DNA from: Stagnihabitans sp043721775
GTDB lineage: Bacteria; Pseudomonadota; Alphaproteobacteria; Rhodobacterales; Rhodobacteraceae
Reading direction: 5' to 3'
Assembly (NCBI GenBank): GCA_043721775.1
Contig: JAYSQA010000345.1
Coordinates: 8,926 to 72,925 of the forward strand
Length of the DNA stretch: 64,000 bases
Program-made: the position numbers and the translations under genes
In this document: in pieces, positions 26,552 to 33,698 of the stretch
Numbering within the stretch: position 1 is the stretch's first letter
Layout of the letters: the number at the start of each line of letters is the position of its first letter
The notes under the pieces: generated by a model
Told to the model about the DNA's origin: nothing
The model's input: only the letters and a program-made list of their open reading frames with translations
The model's database searches: none

Positions 26552-27138
26552 CCCTTCGCCCTCTCGGCCAAACCACGCAATATCCGCGCCGTCGCCCCCC
26601 AAATATAGTAGGGCCCCCAAGGAACAGCGTAATACGCCCGCCACTGCCCACGCCAGAGCCGCCGTTCAATCGCATAGTGGGAGGTGTCAAGAAGATGCGT
26701 CAACGGGACGGTGAAGACTTCTTCCACCTCTCCGGGATCACGCTTGGGCAAAAAATGGGCGACCTCGGCAAGAATCGGGGTCATTTGAAAACTGGTGATG
26801 GTTTCGTGCGCGGGCAGCCGACCGATCACGCGCACCAGTTGGGGCGGCAGACCGATTTCCTCATCAGCCTCGCGCAGGGCGGTGTCTTCCAGCGAGGCGT
26901 CGTGCGGCTCTTGCTTGCCGCCGGGAAAGGCGATCTGGCCGGGATGATGTTTGAGATGCGAGGCGCGCTTGGTCAGGATCACGCCGGCACCGTTCGGGCC
27001 TTGCATGATCCCGACAAGAACCGCAGCAGGCCGCAAGGTCCGGCCCAAAGGTGCAAGCGCCGGGTTCAGATCAAAGTCAGACGAGGCGCCGCCCGACCGC
27101 GTCAGCGAGGCGGTCAGGCGGGCCAGTTCATCATGCAT
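26548..27138 (-). CDS. CoA pyrophosphatase, Nudix family (NudL-like)
   Basis: The 196-residue protein starts at ATG 27138 (MHDELARL..), inside the last eight bases of hslO. It has the CoA-hydrolase pattern: LTKRASHLKHHPGQIAFPGGKQE followed by the Nudix box with READEEIGL. Such enzymes split CoA and its derivatives into 3'-phospho-AMP and phosphopantetheine derivatives. It overlaps the cca start, so hslO, this gene and cca form one minus-strand unit. Confidence 0.88.
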   Translation of the reverse strand: MHDELARLTASLTRSGGASSDFDLNPALAPLGRTLRPAAVLVGIMQGPNGAGVILTKRASHLKHHPGQIAFPGGKQEPHDASLEDTALREADEEIGLPPQLVRVIGRLPAHETITSFQMTPILAEVAHFLPKRDPGEVEEVFTVPLTHLLDTSHYAIERRLWRGQWRAYYAVPWGPYYIWGATARILRGLAERAKG

Positions 27139-28156
27139 TGTCGACCCTGGTTTCTTCAGCTTTGCTGTCTTCAGCCTTGGCGGCCTCGAAGCCCAGCGTC
27201 TTTGGGTCAAACTCATAATGCGCGCCGCAGAACTGGCAATCGGCGGTGACGATGCCATCTACGGTCGTCATGTGGCCGATGTCGCGCCGCGAGTAGATCG
27301 ACATGGTCTGACGGACCTTTTCGCCAGAGCACGAGCAGCCGAAATGCACCGGCGTCGAGTCGAACACGCGCGGGCCCTCCTCGTGGAACAGGCGCACCAG
27401 AAGGTCGGTCGGGGTCACGGTGGGGCCGATCAGTTCCAGCTCCTCAACCGTATCCAGCAAGACGTTGACGCGGTTCCAGTTTTCCGCCGGTTCACCCGCC
27501 AGAATATCGGTGTGCAACAGCAATCCGCCCTCGCCCGAGCCCTCCGGGGCGGCGACACCTTCACCGACCTTCGGCATATGTTGCAGCATGACCCCGCCGC
27601 CGCGCCAGTGCGAAGGGCGACCCGGCATCTGGCTTTTGCCGAAAGTCAGCTGGAAGCGGGTGGGCAGCTGTTCGGACTGGGCAAAGTAAGCCTGCGCGCA
27701 ATCCGACAGGGAATTGCCGGCGATGGGGGTGAAGCCCTGATAGGGCGTCATCCCTGCGCCTTGGTCCAGCATGACCGCAAAATATCCCTCGCCAACCTGG
27801 CTGTAGGCTGAAGCGGTCGGGTCCAGCCTTTCGGCGTCATAGCTGGCATAGGCGCGGATGCGGGCGGGTTCGCCATCCTCGGACGGGCCGTAATAGTCTG
27901 TTGCAATCAGCCGCGCCGGACCCTTGCCACGCACTTGCAGCGACAGTTTCCAGCGCAGTTTGATGGACTGCCCGATCAGCGCGGTCAGCAAAGCGGCCTC
28001 GGCCACAAGCGCCTCGATCTGGGAGGGGTACTGGTGCTGGTTCAGGATCAGGTCCAGCGCACCATCCAACCGGACCACGCGGCCGCGAATGTCGCTGACG
28101 TCAAGCTGAAAGGGCAGGACGGTATCGTCCCAGGTGATCTGGTTTCCGAAAGACAT
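27131..28156 (-). CDS. hslO: Hsp33 redox-regulated chaperone
   Basis: The 341-residue protein has the Hsp33 fold and near the C-terminus the four zinc-binding Cys: CSC in VHFGCSCSGEKVRQT and CQFC in ADCQFCGAHYEF. Oxidation of these Cys releases zinc and turns on holdase activity. It is somewhat longer than the ~290 residues of E. coli Hsp33 because of an acidic/Lys tail (FEAAKAEDSKAEETRVDNA). It is the first gene of the hslO-nudL-cca unit and divergent from the Nudix gene at 28234. Confidence 0.93.
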   Translation of the reverse strand: MSFGNQITWDDTVLPFQLDVSDIRGRVVRLDGALDLILNQHQYPSQIEALVAEAALLTALIGQSIKLRWKLSLQVRGKGPARLIATDYYGPSEDGEPARIRAYASYDAERLDPTASAYSQVGEGYFAVMLDQGAGMTPYQGFTPIAGNSLSDCAQAYFAQSEQLPTRFQLTFGKSQMPGRPSHWRGGGVMLQHMPKVGEGVAAPEGSGEGGLLLHTDILAGEPAENWNRVNVLLDTVEELELIGPTVTPTDLLVRLFHEEGPRVFDSTPVHFGCSCSGEKVRQTMSIYSRRDIGHMTTVDGIVTADCQFCGAHYEFDPKTLGFEAAKAEDSKAEETRVDNA

Positions 28157-28233
28157 TTGGGTTTCCTTAGCGTGCCAAGCTTGGCATATCGCGCCTATAT
28201 AGGGAGAGCAACCGGCGCACCAAGGGGGAAGCC

Positions 28234-28680
28234 ATGATCAGGCGGTATGGTGAGGCTGTGAAATCTGGTCAGCGCTACAAGCGACGGCCCGGAGTTTACG
28301 GCGTTTTGCTGCGCGAGCGTGAGGTTTTGCTGACGCATCAGGCCGCGCCTGTCCCGGAATATCAGCTTCCAGGCGGTGGAATTGACAAGGGCGAGGCCCC
28401 CATCGCCGCCCTGCACCGCGAGGTTTACGAGGAAACCGGCTGGCATATCGGCCCCCCGCGCTGGCTGGGCACCTATCGGCGTTTCACGTTTATGCCGGAC
28501 TACGACATGTGGGCGGAAAAGGTTTGCGCAATCTATGTGGCGCGACCGACCCTGCGGATGGGACCGCCGTCCGAGGCGGGGCATAGGGCGGTCTGGGGCG
28601 ACGCTTATAGGGCTTTGGATCTGCTGGATAATATCGGAGACCGTGCCATGCTGGCGCGTGCCCTTGCGCTTCAGCCTTGA
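28234..28680 (+). CDS. Nudix hydrolase
   Basis: The 148-residue protein has a full Nudix box: GGGIDKGEAPIAALHREVYEETGW, that is Gly, then Glu, then REVYEETG with the metal-binding Glu residues. A beta-rich N-terminus reads YGVLLREREVLLTHQAAPVPEYQLPGG. The substrate cannot be predicted; the family hydrolyses nucleoside diphosphates linked to other groups. Its last ten bases overlap the end of the convergent SpoIIE-type gene. Confidence 0.88.
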   Translation: MIRRYGEAVKSGQRYKRRPGVYGVLLREREVLLTHQAAPVPEYQLPGGGIDKGEAPIAALHREVYEETGWHIGPPRWLGTYRRFTFMPDYDMWAEKVCAIYVARPTLRMGPPSEAGHRAVWGDAYRALDLLDNIGDRAMLARALALQP

Positions 28681-29942
28681 CCGGCGAAGTCAAACATCAC
28701 GCCCGATACGTCATCGGGAAAATCGCGGCCTGCGGCATGGGCGGACAGGTCCCAGATCAGCGCCTCCAGCAGGCCGGGGCTGGGCAGGGCAACGCTGCGG
28801 GCCAGCAGCGTCAAAAGCCCCTCTCCTCCCAGTTCGTTGCCTTGCAGGTCCGGGCATTCGGTGATGCCATCTGATGTCAGGAACAGCCGGTCACCGGGCT
28901 TTAAAGTGATGCTGCACCGGTCGTAGGTGGCACCCGGGATCAAGCCGATGGGCAAGCCGCCGTCGCCCAAAGTCAGCATGCTGCCATCCGCGCGGATCAA
29001 GATCGGATGAGGATGCCCGGCCTGCACAAACTCGACATGGCCAGAAACAAGGTTGATGTCGGCATAGGCCATGGTGAAATATTGATCGACCTGCATCTCT
29101 TCGATCATCATCTTGTTGAGTCGCAAAGCCACAATTTCGGGTGGCCACGAATCGCGTTGACCATAGGCGTTGATGTTCATCGCGATGTTCTGATCCGACG
29201 CCCCGCCCGAAAACAGCCCGGCCAGCCGTGCTGTCATCATGCCCGACGCCACACCATGGCCCGACACATCCACCGAAAAGATCGCAACCCGGCGGCTGTC
29301 AATGCGAAAGCTGCCAACCAGATCGCCACCGACATGACCTGAGGGGCGCAACAGCATATGGGCCGTACCGCCGCCGAAATCGCGGACCCGGTCCCGCACA
29401 AGGGCCTGTTGCAGCTTGTGCGCCTCGATCAGATCGCGGTCGAGCGAGTCGTAGACCGTCTGCAACTGATCAAGGGTGGAGCCGACCAGACGGTTCTTTT
29501 CCACCAGCTCCTGCTGCATCGACACAATCCGCTCTCCGGCGCGGAGGCGGGCGCGCAGTTCGTCAGAGTTCACCGGCTTGGTCAGAAAATCATCGGCGCC
29601 GTTTTCAAGGCCGACGGCGATTTCGGTCTTTTCCGATTTGGAGGTGAGCAGGATGAAATAGCCATACCCCGCTCTCGGCAGAGCGCGGAAGGCTTGGCAC
29701 AGATCAAGCCCGGTCATGCCAGGCATCATCCAGTCTGACAAGACGATGTCGAAACTTCGTTGCCGGCACAGATCAAGCGCGGCTTCACCGTCTTCTGCCT
29801 CGGTTGCGTCATAGCCCCAGCGCTTCAACTGGACAGTCAGGATGCGCCGCTGCGCGCGGCTGTCGTCCACGACAAGCACGCTGACCCGACCCTGCAAAAC
29901 AGGGGCAAGGGGCCGTTCACTGAGTTTCGCCATAGCCAACAT
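28671..29942 (-). CDS. Response regulator with PP2C/SpoIIE-type phosphatase output
   Basis: The 423-residue protein has a receiver domain at residues ~20-140 with acidic DD (26-27), phospho-acceptor Asp70 in VLSDWMMPGMTG and Lys in LLTSKSEK. A short coiled coil (residues ~145-185) follows, then a SpoIIE/RsbU-like PP2C domain from ~195 to the end (GHVGGDLVGSFRI, FSVDVSGHGVASGMMTARL, FLTSDGITECPD) with metal-binding Asp residues. ATG 29942 has AAGG five bases upstream and is chosen over a GTG two codons before. Relatives dephosphorylate anti-anti-sigma factors in partner-switch pathways. No STAS or RsbW gene is nearby; an Hpt gene lies divergently at 30115. Confidence 0.9.
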   Translation of the reverse strand: MLAMAKLSERPLAPVLQGRVSVLVVDDSRAQRRILTVQLKRWGYDATEAEDGEAALDLCRQRSFDIVLSDWMMPGMTGLDLCQAFRALPRAGYGYFILLTSKSEKTEIAVGLENGADDFLTKPVNSDELRARLRAGERIVSMQQELVEKNRLVGSTLDQLQTVYDSLDRDLIEAHKLQQALVRDRVRDFGGGTAHMLLRPSGHVGGDLVGSFRIDSRRVAIFSVDVSGHGVASGMMTARLAGLFSGGASDQNIAMNINAYGQRDSWPPEIVALRLNKMMIEEMQVDQYFTMAYADINLVSGHVEFVQAGHPHPILIRADGSMLTLGDGGLPIGLIPGATYDRCSITLKPGDRLFLTSDGITECPDLQGNELGGEGLLTLLARSVALPSPGLLEALIWDLSAHAAGRDFPDDVSGVMFDFAGQG

Positions 29943-30114
29943 TGTCACCTTAAGCGCCTTGGCGCCGAAATTGCCGCGTTTCCTCTGTTCTGCGCGTCAG
30001 GGTTTAAGAGAGGGTGAAACCTAAAACTCTCATTTCTCGGGTTTTTCGGGATTACCGGTTGTTAAGGCTGAAGCGTCATGCTGGGCGTGGGTGAAGCTGT
30101 TGGGACATGCTGCC

Positions 30115-30444
30115 ATGATTGATTGGGACAGGGTGCGCGAATTGAGGTCCGAAATTGGACCAGAGGACTTTGACGAGGTGGTAAGCCTGTTTCTGGAAGA
30201 GGCGGATGAGACGATTGCGCGGTTGTCTGCCGCGAACGGGGCCAAGGCACTGGCGGCCGATCTGCATTTTCTGAAGGGCGCGGCGCTGAACCTTGGCTTT
30301 GCCAGCCTTTCAAGCCTGTGTCAGGACGGAGAGCGGCGGGCGGGGGCGGGCGATCTGTCAGTCAACCTTGATGCGGTCAGGGCCGCCTATGCCGCCTGCC
30401 GGGCAGAGTTTGAGGCAGATGCCGCCCAGGCCTTTGCCGCATGA
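30115..30444 (+). CDS. Hpt-domain histidine phosphotransfer protein
   Basis: The 109-residue all-helical protein contains the Hpt signature LHFLKGAALNLGF with the phospho-accepting His51. I start it at ATG 30115 (MIDWDRVREL..); a GTG at 30091 in frame is the alternative. It consists of one Hpt domain only, so it must exchange phosphate with separate kinase and receiver proteins. The divergent receiver-SpoIIE protein at 28671 is the obvious candidate partner, which is inference from position. A hairpin with T-run follows at 30479. Confidence 0.85.
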   Translation: MIDWDRVRELRSEIGPEDFDEVVSLFLEEADETIARLSAANGAKALAADLHFLKGAALNLGFASLSSLCQDGERRAGAGDLSVNLDAVRAAYAACRAEFEADAAQAFAA

Positions 30445-30468
30445 CGGCTGCGGCACCGATGGTTCTTG

Positions 30469-30507
30469 TTCCTTAAGGAAAAACTGACTAGACCCCGTTC
30501 AGTTTTT
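30469..30507 (+). terminator. Palindrome plus terminator-like hairpin in front of argG
   Basis: A perfect 12-base palindrome TTCCTTAAGGAA (30469-30480) runs directly into AAAAACTGA/TCAGTTTTT, a 9-base stem with an 11-base loop (30479-30507) ending in five T. It is 25 bases after the Hpt gene and ends only 16 bases before the argG start codon, leaving room for little more than the ribosome site. It may simply end the Hpt transcript, or it may act as an attenuator or operator for argG. Confidence 0.6.
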
Positions 30508-30523
30508 GATCAGGGAGCGCCCG

Positions 30524-31756
30524 ATGTCCGCCTTCAAGCCCAAGAAAGTTGTCCTTGCCTATTCCGGGGGCCTCGACACCTCGATCATCCTGAAATGGCT
30601 ACAGACCGAGTATGGCTGCGAGGTGGTGACCTTTACCGCCGACCTGGGCCAGGGCGAAGAGCTGGAGCCAGCGCGGGCCAAGGCGGTTCTGATGGGGATC
30701 GCGCCAGAGAATATCCACATCGTCGATGTCCGCGAGGAATTCGTGCGGGATTTCGTGTTCCCGATGTTCCGGGCGAACGCGGTGTATGAGGGGCTTTATC
30801 TGCTGGGCACCTCTATTGCGCGCCCGCTGATTTCCAAGCATCTGGTGCGGATTGCACATGAAACCGGGGCCGATGCGGTGGCGCATGGGGCGACAGGCAA
30901 GGGCAACGATCAAGTGCGGTTTGAACTGTCAGCGGCGGCTTTGGACCCCTCGATCAAGGTGATTGCACCGTGGCGGCTGTGGGACCTGACCTCGCGCACC
31001 AAGCTTTTGGAATTTGCCGAGGCGAACCAGATTCCGATTGCGAAAGACAAGAGGGGCGAGGCGCCGTTCTCGGTGGACGCGAACCTGCTGCATACGTCAT
31101 CTGAGGGCAAGGTGCTGGAAAACCCGGCCGAGGAAGCGCCGGAGTTTGTGTATCAGCGCGTGACCCCGGTGGAGCAGGCGCCGGATGTGGCGGAATATAT
31201 CGAGATCACGTTTGAGAAGGGCGACGCCGTCGCCATCAACGGCGAGGTGTTGTCGCCGGCCACGATCCTGACCCGCCTGAACGACGTGGGCGGCAAACAT
31301 GGCGTGGGGTTGCTGGACTTGGTGGAAAACCGGTTTGTCGGGATGAAGTCGCGCGGGCTGTATGAGACGCCCGGCGGCACGATCTTGCTGGAGGCGCACC
31401 GGGGGATTGAGCAGATCACGCTGGATAGCGGGTCGGGGCACCTGAAGGATTCAATCATGCCCCGCTATGCGGAGTTGATCTACAACGGCTTCTGGTACTC
31501 GCCCGAGCGGGAGATGTTGCAGGCTTTGATCGACAAGAGTCAGGAGCATGTCTCGGGCACGGTGCGCGTCAAGCTTTACAAAGGCTCTGCCCGGACGGTG
31601 GCGCGGTGGTCGGAGGAGTCACTGTATTCTGAAAAGCACGTGACGTTTGAAGACGATGCGGGGGCTTATGATCAGAAGGACGCGCAGGGCTTCATCACGT
31701 TGAATGGGCTGCGGCTGAAACTGATTGCGGCGCGGAATGCGCGTGTGAAAGGCTAG
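30524..31756 (+). CDS. argG: Argininosuccinate synthase
   Basis: The 410-residue protein starts at ATG 30524 (MSAFKPKKVVLAYSGGLDTS), with GGGAG seven bases upstream. The ATP pyrophosphatase P-loop AYSGGLDTSIIL, the HGATGKGNDQVRFE loop and the aspartate/citrulline-binding regions (SVDANLLH, KSRGLYETPGGTIL) are all present. It joins citrulline and aspartate using ATP in arginine synthesis. The gene is single, with a hairpin in its leader and three inverted repeats after its stop. Confidence 0.96.
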   Translation: MSAFKPKKVVLAYSGGLDTSIILKWLQTEYGCEVVTFTADLGQGEELEPARAKAVLMGIAPENIHIVDVREEFVRDFVFPMFRANAVYEGLYLLGTSIARPLISKHLVRIAHETGADAVAHGATGKGNDQVRFELSAAALDPSIKVIAPWRLWDLTSRTKLLEFAEANQIPIAKDKRGEAPFSVDANLLHTSSEGKVLENPAEEAPEFVYQRVTPVEQAPDVAEYIEITFEKGDAVAINGEVLSPATILTRLNDVGGKHGVGLLDLVENRFVGMKSRGLYETPGGTILLEAHRGIEQITLDSGSGHLKDSIMPRYAELIYNGFWYSPEREMLQALIDKSQEHVSGTVRVKLYKGSARTVARWSEESLYSEKHVTFEDDAGAYDQKDAQGFITLNGLRLKLIAARNARVKG

Positions 31757-31774
31757 GATTGCACGCGTGCAATC
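31757..31774. repeat. Perfect 18-base palindrome directly after argG
   Basis: GATTGCACGCGTGCAATC begins at the base after the argG stop codon TAG and is fully self-complementary. Such a site can bind a dimeric protein or form a short stem; no T-run follows, so it is not a classical terminator. Confidence 0.6.
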
Positions 31775-31793
31775 TGGGTTAAGGGATTGATTA

Positions 31794-31835
31794 TGAACGG
31801 TATTGGAGAAATCCTTTACCGTTCATTTACTTTTT
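31794..31835 (+). terminator. argG terminator
   Basis: TGAACGGTA and TACCGTTCA pair, and inside them GGA and TCC close a GAAA tetraloop. The stem is followed by TTTACTTTTT. It lies about 40 bases after the argG stop. Confidence 0.75.
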
Positions 31836-31847
31836 GGTCTGGTGGAT

Positions 31848-31882
31848 AGCCCAAAAATTTTCGGCGAAAATTTTTTTGGGCT
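31848..31882. terminator. Long A/T hairpin between convergent argG and sulfotransferase genes
   Basis: AGCCCAAAAATTTTCG and CGAAAATTTTTTTGGGCT pair over about 16 bases with a two-base bulge and almost no loop. It sits nine bases from the stop of the minus-strand gene at 31891 and could stop transcription from either side. Confidence 0.5.
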
Positions 31883-31890
31883 TGCGGTGT

Positions 31891-32637
31891 TTATCGAATT
31901 TTGAAGGCTGCGAGGCGGTCATAGTAAGGTTGGGCTTCATCGGCCAGCTTCTGGAACGCGGATGACAGCTCTGGCAGGGGGCCTTCCGGCGCGTCAAAAC
32001 CGGTGGATTTGTGGACGGCGTTGTACCAGTGCGGCGCCCAGGCGCCATCGTAAGGTTTAGGACCTGCGGGCCAGTGCAGCATGGTTTCAGTGAAGGGGAT
32101 GGTCAGAGCCGCGCAAAGTTTCGTCAGGGTTTCGCGCGGCGCGGCGCAGATATCGAAGCTGTCGACGACGATGGGCGGCTTTCCTGTCCAATCGGCGACC
32201 TGGTGGAAGAGGTGAGCTTGCTGAACGTAGCCGATATCAAGAAGCGTCGGACTTTCGCGTTTTTTGGAGTAGCTGGCCACGACGCGGGCGGGGTGGCGGA
32301 TCAGGAAGACGTTGGTGAGACCCAGCATGAAGCCACGTTCGAACGCCGGGATCATGTGGAGGGTCATGTGTTTTTGGTAGAACAGGGTCGTGTGTTTCGG
32401 AATTTCACCCAGGCAGGCGGCGGCCACTTTGGTCGGATCGGGCTCACCTGACGCGATGACTTCGGCGGCCATGGGATGCGGGATTCCGGTGGATTTCAGG
32501 TAGGCGGCGTAGAAGGGTTCGTCCCAGACGGCGCAATCGCCTCGGGACGCGAAGGCGTACATCATGGCGGTGGAGAGGTTGCGCGGGCCGCTCCACATGG
32601 CGATTCTCTGCGCGATCTTGTGCGGGTCGGGGATCAT
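31891..32637 (-). CDS. Sulfotransferase-like P-loop protein
   Basis: The 248-residue protein opens with IAMWSGPRNLSTAMMYAF, which matches the 5'-phosphosulfate-binding loop of sulfotransferases. FLIRHPARVVASYSKK in the middle matches the 3'-phosphate-binding motif. This family is often found beside class IV or branched-chain aminotransferase genes, as here (76 bases apart, same strand). The acceptor is unknown, and whether it truly uses PAPS is inferred. Confidence 0.78.
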   Translation of the reverse strand: MIPDPHKIAQRIAMWSGPRNLSTAMMYAFASRGDCAVWDEPFYAAYLKSTGIPHPMAAEVIASGEPDPTKVAAACLGEIPKHTTLFYQKHMTLHMIPAFERGFMLGLTNVFLIRHPARVVASYSKKRESPTLLDIGYVQQAHLFHQVADWTGKPPIVVDSFDICAAPRETLTKLCAALTIPFTETMLHWPAGPKPYDGAWAPHWYNAVHKSTGFDAPEGPLPELSSAFQKLADEAQPYYDRLAAFKIR

Positions 32638-32661
32638 GGACTTTCCTTGCTGGGTTCGGAA

Positions 32662-32713
32662 GCGGGGGTTTCACACCCCCGCACCCCCGTGGGATATTTA
32701 TGAACAAATGAAA
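32662..32713. repeat. Rhodobacterales-type intergenic element: G/C hairpin plus A/T-rich tail
   Basis: GCGGGGG and CCCCCGC form a 7-base stem (32662-32682), followed by ACCCCCGTGGGATATTTATGAACAAATGAAA-like sequence up to the stop of the aminotransferase gene. I recall elements of this form (C-rich block, GGATATTT, then AACAAA.GAAA) as very common between genes in this family. In the minus direction it may act as a terminator or processing signal for the aminotransferase gene. Confidence 0.5.
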
Positions 32714-33610
32714 TCAGGCGCCGACGAGGGTTTTGTAGAGGGCACGGATGCGTTGGGTCAGCGGGCCGGTTTCGCCGGTGCCGATGGAGCGGCCGTCGAT
32801 GGAGCTTACGGGGGTTTGGGCGCCAAAGGTGCCGGTGAGGAAGGCTTCGTCAGCGGAATAGGCGTCGATGAGGGAGAAGTTGCGTTCAAAGACCGGGATG
32901 GCGTTGGCGCGACAGAGGTCGATGACCTTTTGGCGAGTGATGCCGTTCATGCAGTAATCGCCGGTGGAGGTCCAAACCTGACCTTTGCGGACGATGAAGA
33001 AGTTGCAGGCGTTGGTGGTGTTCACGAAGCCGTGGACGTCAAGCATCAGCGCCTCATCCGCGCCGGCTTTTTCGGCGGCTATGCAGGCGAGGATGCAGTT
33101 CAGTTTGGAGTGGGAGTTGAGTTTGGGGTCTTGCGTCATCGGCAGGCCGCGCATGTGGGGGACGGTGGCGAGGCGGATGGGGCGGGGGAGTTTTTGGCGC
33201 GAATGTTCCATGATGATCACCATGGTGGGGCCGCGCTGCGACAGTTTGGGGTGTTGGAAGGGGCGGGTTTTGACGCCGCGCGTCACCATCAGGCGGGCGT
33301 GGGCGTCGGTGGTGAAGCCGTTGGCGGCTTGGGTGTCGAGGATGGCTTGGGTGACCTGGGCTTTGGTCAGGATCAGGTCGAGGTCGATGGCCTTGGCGGC
33401 CTCGAACAAACGGTCGATGTGGTCTTCGAGGAAGGTCCATTTGCCATTGTAGAGGCGGATGCCTTCCCAGACGCCGTCGCCGAGCATGAAGCCTGAGTCG
33501 TAGACGGAGACGGTGGCGAGGGCTTTGGGGACGATGGCGCCGTTGACGTAGATGAGTATGGATTCGTTGCGGATGTCGTCTTCGGCTTGGTGGGTGGATA
33601 CGTCGGTCAT
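32714..33610 (-). CDS. Class IV PLP-dependent aminotransferase (D-amino-acid/branched-chain type)
   Basis: The 298-residue protein has the fold-type IV pattern: YVNGAIVPKALATVSVYDSGFMLGDGVWEGIRLYNG at the N-terminus, RLMVTRGVKT in the middle, and the putative Schiff-base Lys in HSKLNC. The region that usually reads G-x-V-x-E-x4-N, whose Glu contacts the pyridine nitrogen of PLP, here reads GFVNTTNACN, with Thr where Glu is expected. Substrate preference therefore cannot be assigned as IlvE or Dat. It precedes the sulfotransferase-like gene on the same strand and is divergent from mutS. Confidence 0.85.
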   Translation of the reverse strand: MTDVSTHQAEDDIRNESILIYVNGAIVPKALATVSVYDSGFMLGDGVWEGIRLYNGKWTFLEDHIDRLFEAAKAIDLDLILTKAQVTQAILDTQAANGFTTDAHARLMVTRGVKTRPFQHPKLSQRGPTMVIIMEHSRQKLPRPIRLATVPHMRGLPMTQDPKLNSHSKLNCILACIAAEKAGADEALMLDVHGFVNTTNACNFFIVRKGQVWTSTGDYCMNGITRQKVIDLCRANAIPVFERNFSLIDAYSADEAFLTGTFGAQTPVSSIDGRSIGTGETGPLTQRIRALYKTLVGA

Positions 33611-33698
33611 GGGGGCCTCCTGTCGGGGGCAGGTTAAGGGGGGCTTTCGGGGAAGGGAAGGCTTGGATAGGGTCGGGGACTAACCTTGGGGGTGCCTT

